NCBI GenBank assembly: GCA_904501775.1
Contig: CAJGCJ010000014.1
Span: 1 to 26,260, forward strand
Direction of reading: 5' to 3'
DNA: 26,260 nucleotides
Source: an uncultured Bacteroidaceae bacterium
GTDB taxonomy: Bacteria; Bacteroidota; Bacteroidia; Bacteroidales; Bacteroidaceae
Below the pieces are notes generated by a model, which saw only the letters and a program-made list of their open reading frames with translations, was not told the origin of the DNA and searched no databases. The position numbers and the translations under genes were made by a program. Below are positions 24,144-26,260 of the stretch, piece by piece (the stretch's first letter is position 1; every line of letters begins with the position of its first letter).

Positions 24144-26117
24144 ATGAGAATAATGCTATCGTTGCTGCTTTTTATAATATCAGCAACCACCACACAGGTA
24201 TCAGCAACAACCGACAAGAACACAAAGCCATTCGTCATACCCGAGCTGCGTGAATGGAAAGGCGGAACAGGAGAATTTGCCATAACAGAGAATTGTCGCA
24301 TTGTTTATCCCAAGAACAGCCCCGAGCTTAAAGAAATTGCTCTACAGTTGGCTGCAGACTACAGAAAGATGTTCGGTACAGAATTGCAGGTAGCCGAGGG
24401 CGCAGCAAAGAGAGGCGACATTGCTTTGACCATAAAAAAAGAGAAGAAACTTGGCACCGAAGGCTATACAATAAACATTGGGAACAAGGTAGAGATTGCA
24501 GCAACAACTGCAACAGGAGCATTCTGGGCAACACGTACCATACTGCAGATTGCCGAGACAAGAGAGGGCACCAACCTGCCAAAGGGTCAGATACGCGATT
24601 GGCCCGACTACGCAGTGCGCGGTTTTATGCTCGACTGCGGCCGCAAATATATTCCCATTGAATTCTTGCGCGAGTATGTCGAGTTTATGGCATACTACAA
24701 GATGAACACTTTCCAGATTCACTTGAACGACAACGGTTTCAAGCAGTTTTTTGGTCATGACTGGAGCAAGACACAGAGCGCATTCCGTCTTGAGAGCGAG
24801 TATTTTCCCGGACTCACAGCGCGCGACGGATACTATACTAAGCAGGAGTTCATAGAGCTCCAGAAATTGGCCGAGGGACTGTTCGTGGAGATTATCCCCG
24901 AGATTGATGTTCCCGCACACTCGCTCGCATTCACAAAATACCGTCCCGAAATTGGCAGTAAGGAGTATGGTGTGGACCACCTCGACCTTTTCAAGGAGGA
25001 GACTTATCAATTCGTAGACTCACTATTTGACGAATATCTAAAGGGCGAGAACCCCGTATTCCGCGGCAAGCGCGTACACGTAGGAACAGACGAATACTCT
25101 AACCGCGACAAGGCAGTAGTAGAGCAGTTCCGCCATTTCACAAACCACTGCCTCACCCTTGTAGAGAGTTACGGCAAGCAGGCAATGGCATGGGGCGCAC
25201 TCACACACGCAAAAGGCGATACACCTGTAAAGGTTGACAACATCATATTGAGCGCATGGTACAACGGATATGCCGACCCTGCCGAGATGATAAAGCTCGG
25301 TTACGACCTTGTTTCAATCCCCGACGGTTACCTTTACATTGTACCCGCTGCAGGATATTATTACGACTACCTTAATTGCCGGATGCTGTACGAGAACTGG
25401 ACTCCTGCACAGATTGGCAACCAGAAGTTCGACGAACGTCACCCACAAATCAAGGGAGGCATGTTTGCTGTGTGGAACGACCACCCCGGCAACGGAATAA
25501 GCTGCAACGACATCCACTACCGCGTATATCCCGCAATGCAAACATTGGCAGTGAAGATGTGGACCGGTGCTGAGCCCAAGCTCCCCTACGAGCAGTTCGA
25601 CATGGCACGCACTGCCTTGAGTGATGCCCCCGGCATCAACATCAACGGACGTTACAATGGCACATTCACTCATAAACGCGAAACTGTAAAGCCCGGAGAG
25701 ACGAACGGACTCAAGAACATAGGAGAGGAGTACAGCGTGTCGTTTACAGTAGAGGCAACAAAGGAACAGAAAGGCACTGTGCTCTTTTGTGACGGAGTGA
25801 GCACTGTATATCTTTGCGACCCCGTAGAAGGCAAAATAGGTTTCTCACGAGACGGCTATCTGAACACATTCAACTACAGCCTGTTCCCCGGCGAGAAGGC
25901 ACGCATCACCATCAGCGGCGACCGCAACGAGACAAAGCTATACGTTGATGGCAAGTTCATTGAGACACTTGCAAAAAAGACCCTCTACTTTAACGAGGGC
26001 GGCAAGGACAAGATGTACTACACAAGTACGCTTGTGTTCCCTCTTGCAGAGGCCGGCAATTTCAAGAGCAAGGTGAGCAACCTTATTGTTGTAAACAAGA
26101 AAGATAATCCGCAATAA
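24144..26117 (+). CDS. Glycoside hydrolase family 20 beta-N-acetylhexosaminidase, secreted
   Basis: A 657-residue exported hexosaminidase that removes terminal GlcNAc/GalNAc from glycans. The signal peptide is MRIMLSLLLFIISATTTQVSA (1-21). The GH20 N-terminal alpha/beta domain (about 28-150) is followed by the TIM barrel from DYAVRGFMLDCGRKYIP, with FQIHLNDNGF, VEIIPEIDVPAHS (252-260) and the catalytic pair Asp316-Glu317 in HVGTDEYS. The usual GGDE is GTDE here. Residues about 530-657 form a lectin/LamG-like beta-sandwich (GTVLFCDGVSTVYL, ETKLYVDGKFIETL). ATG 24144 gives a clean signal peptide; the frame from 24108 starts with TTG inside the hairpin. Likely role is host or dietary glycan foraging. 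Confidence 0.92.
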   Translation: MRIMLSLLLFIISATTTQVSATTDKNTKPFVIPELREWKGGTGEFAITENCRIVYPKNSPELKEIALQLAADYRKMFGTELQVAEGAAKRGDIALTIKKEKKLGTEGYTINIGNKVEIAATTATGAFWATRTILQIAETREGTNLPKGQIRDWPDYAVRGFMLDCGRKYIPIEFLREYVEFMAYYKMNTFQIHLNDNGFKQFFGHDWSKTQSAFRLESEYFPGLTARDGYYTKQEFIELQKLAEGLFVEIIPEIDVPAHSLAFTKYRPEIGSKEYGVDHLDLFKEETYQFVDSLFDEYLKGENPVFRGKRVHVGTDEYSNRDKAVVEQFRHFTNHCLTLVESYGKQAMAWGALTHAKGDTPVKVDNIILSAWYNGYADPAEMIKLGYDLVSIPDGYLYIVPAAGYYYDYLNCRMLYENWTPAQIGNQKFDERHPQIKGGMFAVWNDHPGNGISCNDIHYRVYPAMQTLAVKMWTGAEPKLPYEQFDMARTALSDAPGININGRYNGTFTHKRETVKPGETNGLKNIGEEYSVSFTVEATKEQKGTVLFCDGVSTVYLCDPVEGKIGFSRDGYLNTFNYSLFPGEKARITISGDRNETKLYVDGKFIETLAKKTLYFNEGGKDKMYYTSTLVFPLAEAGNFKSKVSNLIVVNKKDNPQ

Positions 26118-26156
26118 GAGATATTCACTCATAGTAATAAAAAACAGATGCCCCAA

Positions 26157-26260
26157 TGATCTGACCCCAAGAAATTGGACGGATTAATAAAAAGTTTTAT
26201 TGGTAAAGAGTTCGGTATTGCACCGGACTCTTTCCTTTTAGTCTCAGTTTGATTCTATCA
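26157..26260 (-). mobile_element. IS3-family (IS150-like) insertion sequence, right end, partial
   Basis: A terminal-repeat-like sequence starts at 26157 with TGATCTGACCCCAAGAAATT followed by GGACGG. It lines up with the IS150-type end (TG..CTG..CCC...TTGGACG). Directly inside it is the 3' end of a minus-strand transposase gene. The bases next to it, CAA or CCAA (26153-26156), may be one copy of the target duplication. The rest of the element lies beyond the window. Confidence 0.75.
26197..26260 (-). CDS. IS3-family transposase OrfB, C-terminus (partial)
   Basis: The minus-strand frame from the window edge to a TAA at 26197-26199 encodes the last 20 residues, including IKLRLKGKSPVQYRT. It matches the typical end of IS3/IS150-group DDE transposases (R-I-K-x-K-L-K-G-x-S-P-V-Q-Y-R). 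The catalytic part lies outside the window. Whether the gene is intact cannot be seen. Confidence 0.8.
   Translation of the reverse strand, partial: DRIKLRLKGKSPVQYRTLYQ

Overview
This 26.3 kb window is ordinary chromosomal DNA of a Bacteroidota bacterium, most likely order Bacteroidales. The evidence is family-level. There are Bacteroidales-type conserved genes (DUF4827 lipoprotein, DUF4295 mini-protein beside rpmB-rpmG, an mce-mmdA-biotin carrier cluster, a TonB receptor with a CarboxypepD_reg-like N-domain, and lipoproteins with a Cys after a short signal peptide). Upstream of many genes there are -7 boxes of the TAnnTTTG or TAnnTTCG type. Genus cannot be fixed from the sequence alone.

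Layout. 1-715 is the C-terminal third of pyruvate phosphate dikinase. A terminator pair (752-853) separates it from a minus-strand block that reads rpe (6975) > comEC > DHH phosphoesterase > DUF4827 lipoprotein > glmM (870). A second minus-strand block reads tsaD (9473) > cinA/pncC > rpmB > rpmG > DUF4295 (7135) and ends in a terminator. Divergent from tsaD are a FemAB/GNAT-like transferase and a TonB-dependent receptor (9552-12943). They converge on an FKBP-type prolyl isomerase lipoprotein (14087-13008).

14291-19120 is the most interesting part. A membrane hybrid histidine kinase (HisKA-HATPase-REC-Hpt) overlaps an NtrC-type, sigma-54-dependent response regulator (REC-AAA+-Fis HTH). After a 45-bp perfect palindrome rich in TGTGG/CCACA comes a near-consensus -24/-12 (sigma-54) promoter in front of a coiled-coil lipoprotein gene. 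The two genes carry every domain of a four-step phosphorelay, and the apparent target promoter lies immediately downstream. This looks like a self-contained envelope regulatory circuit.

19233-21140 (minus) is a long-chain acyl-CoA synthetase. 21430-24032 (plus) is a methylmalonyl-CoA module: epimerase, carboxyltransferase subunit, a 46-residue protein resembling the cytosolic tail of OadG-type subunits, and the biotin carrier. A terminator-like hairpin then ends the cluster, without the membrane beta subunit (sodium-pump decarboxylase) expected next. 24144-26117 is a secreted GH20 beta-hexosaminidase with a C-terminal lectin-like domain. The window ends inside an IS3-family (IS150-like) insertion sequence: its terminal repeat starts about 26157, and the last residues of its transposase are on the minus strand.

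No tRNA, rRNA or CRISPR array was seen. No gene-free stretch exceeds 300 bases; the longest, 21141-21429, holds two divergent promoters.
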